This document shows positions 6,531-7,113 of a stretch of 7,113 nucleotides of DNA, in pieces. Source of the stretch: Candidatus Latescibacterota bacterium (GTDB lineage Bacteria; Latescibacterota; 4484-107; B68-G9); NCBI GenBank assembly GCA_012961755.1, contig DTYS01000302.1, positions 1-7,113 of the forward strand, given 5' to 3'. How positions within the stretch are numbered: the stretch's first letter is position 1; each line of letters begins with the position of its first letter. A program made the translations under genes and the position numbers. The notes below the pieces were generated by a model. It saw nothing but the letters and a program-made list of their open reading frames with translations. It searched no databases and was not told where the DNA came from.

Positions 6531-7113
6531 CTAAGCCCTCCCCATGCCGTGGTATATGAATCCCATCTCCCTCATGAGCCTGGGCTCGTATATGTTCCTA
6601 CCGTCCACCACCACGGGCCTCCTCATGAGCTCCCTGAGCCTGAGGAGGTCCAACTGCTCGAACTCGTTCCAATCGGTAACCACTACCAAAGCATCGCACC
6701 CCTCGGCCAAATCGTAAGGATCACTACACAACCTCACCTCAGTCAGAAGCCTCCTCGCATTACCCATGGCCTCAGGATCGTACCCCTTTACCTCGGCCCC
6801 TTCTCTAAGAAGCATCTCCGCCAAATATAAAGAGGGCGCCTCCCTCATGTCGTCGGTGTTGGGCTTGAACGCCAACCCCAAAAGCCCCACAACCGCTCCT
6901 TCCAACCCACCGAGAACTTCCCTGAGCTTGCGAACTATTCGAACCTTCCTTCCCTCGTTCACCTCTATCGCAGCCCTGAGGATCCTCGGCTCGCATCCGT
7001 GAGAGATGGCCAAACGGGCCAAGGCCCTCACATCCTTGGGAAAGCAGCTCCCTCCCCAGCCCAATCCTGCCTCCAGGAACCCACGCCCTATCCTCCTGTC
7101 GTAACCCATCCCC
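6531..7113 (-). CDS. ugd: UDP-glucose/GDP-mannose dehydrogenase family protein, C-terminal part (5' end outside window)
   Basis: The open frame runs off the window edge, so the N-terminal Rossmann domain and true start are missing; 193 residues are visible. It contains the nucleophile motif GWGGSCFPKD (Cys is about the 23rd visible residue), which oxidises the sugar C6 alcohol to a carboxylate using NAD+, then the helical dimerisation segment, GLAFKPNTDDMREAPS of the UDP-binding C-terminal domain, VTDWNEF, and VVDGRNIYEP. These match UDP-glucose 6-dehydrogenases, which supply UDP-glucuronate for envelope polysaccharides. A related dehydrogenase of the same superfamily (for example for UDP-ManNAc or GDP-mannose) is not strictly excluded, but the motifs fit Ugd best. 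A methionine at 7109 is internal and not the start, because the conserved sequence continues through it from a preceding glycine codon. It is the first visible gene of the block with queF and the transporter; no functional link to queuosine is apparent. Confidence 0.93.
   Translation of the reverse strand, partial: GMGYDRRIGRGFLEAGLGWGGSCFPKDVRALARLAISHGCEPRILRAAIEVNEGRKVRIVRKLREVLGGLEGAVVGLLGLAFKPNTDDMREAPSLYLAEMLLREGAEVKGYDPEAMGNARRLLTEVRLCSDPYDLAEGCDALVVVTDWNEFEQLDLLRLRELMRRPVVVDGRNIYEPRLMREMGFIYHGMGRA
6537..6541 (-). promoter_or_regulatory. Shine-Dalgarno site of queF inside the end of ugd
   Basis: GGAGG on the minus strand lies six bases before the queF ATG and within the last codons of ugd. 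There is no intergenic base between the two genes, so queF translation is probably coupled to ugd. Confidence 0.6.

Noticed and set aside
6531..6545. A preQ1 riboswitch controlling queF.
   Set aside because: There is no leader: the queF ATG abuts the ugd stop codon, and the preceding sequence is conserved ugd coding sequence.
6531..7109. The Met at 7109 as the true start of the dehydrogenase gene.
   Set aside because: A normal Ugd needs an N-terminal NAD-binding domain of about 200 or more residues; the frame stays open to the window edge, so the gene is cut, not truncated.

Overview
This window is an ordinary stretch of bacterial chromosome with every recognisable gene on the minus strand. 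Read in the direction of transcription (high to low coordinates) the order is ugd (UDP-sugar dehydrogenase, cut by the window edge), queF (preQ0 reductase), yhhQ-type queuosine-precursor transporter, ppdK (pyruvate, phosphate dikinase), pheT (phenylalanyl-tRNA synthetase beta chain), and a coiled-coil gene resembling zapB, cut by the other edge. All six reading frames look intact. I see no mobile element, CRISPR array, tRNA, rRNA or riboswitch.

Organism: certainly a bacterium (bacterial-type PheT with tRNA-binding and FDX-ACB domains, ZapB-like protein, single-domain QueF). The coding strand is purine-rich, arginine is mostly AGG, isoleucine is often ATA, GC is moderately high by eye, and the proteins are rich in Glu, Arg and Lys. 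That combination is common in thermophilic, deep-branching bacteria (Synergistota, Bipolaricaulota and similar groups). This is an inference from composition; the sequence alone does not fix the phylum.

Layout: positions 7113-5449 form a very tight three-gene block. The ugd stop codon directly abuts the queF ATG, and the queF stop overlaps the transporter start, so these genes are almost certainly co-transcribed and translationally coupled. queF and the transporter make functional sense together: the transporter family imports 7-deazaguanine precursors and QueF reduces preQ0 to preQ1 for queuosine in tRNA. The ugd gene has no obvious link to that pathway. A 73-bp gap (5376-5448) with a possible promoter and a near-ideal ribosome-binding site precedes ppdK. 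A 96-bp gap (2526-2621) containing a strong GC-rich hairpin separates ppdK from pheT. The zapB-like gene follows pheT after 13 bp.

Points worth a second look: pheT is next to ppdK rather than its usual partner pheS; the two-tier inverted repeat between ppdK and pheT; a short QueF with altered residues next to the catalytic Cys; and the compact queF-transporter pair, which suggests preQ0 salvage. Nothing here qualifies as a clearly undescribed system.
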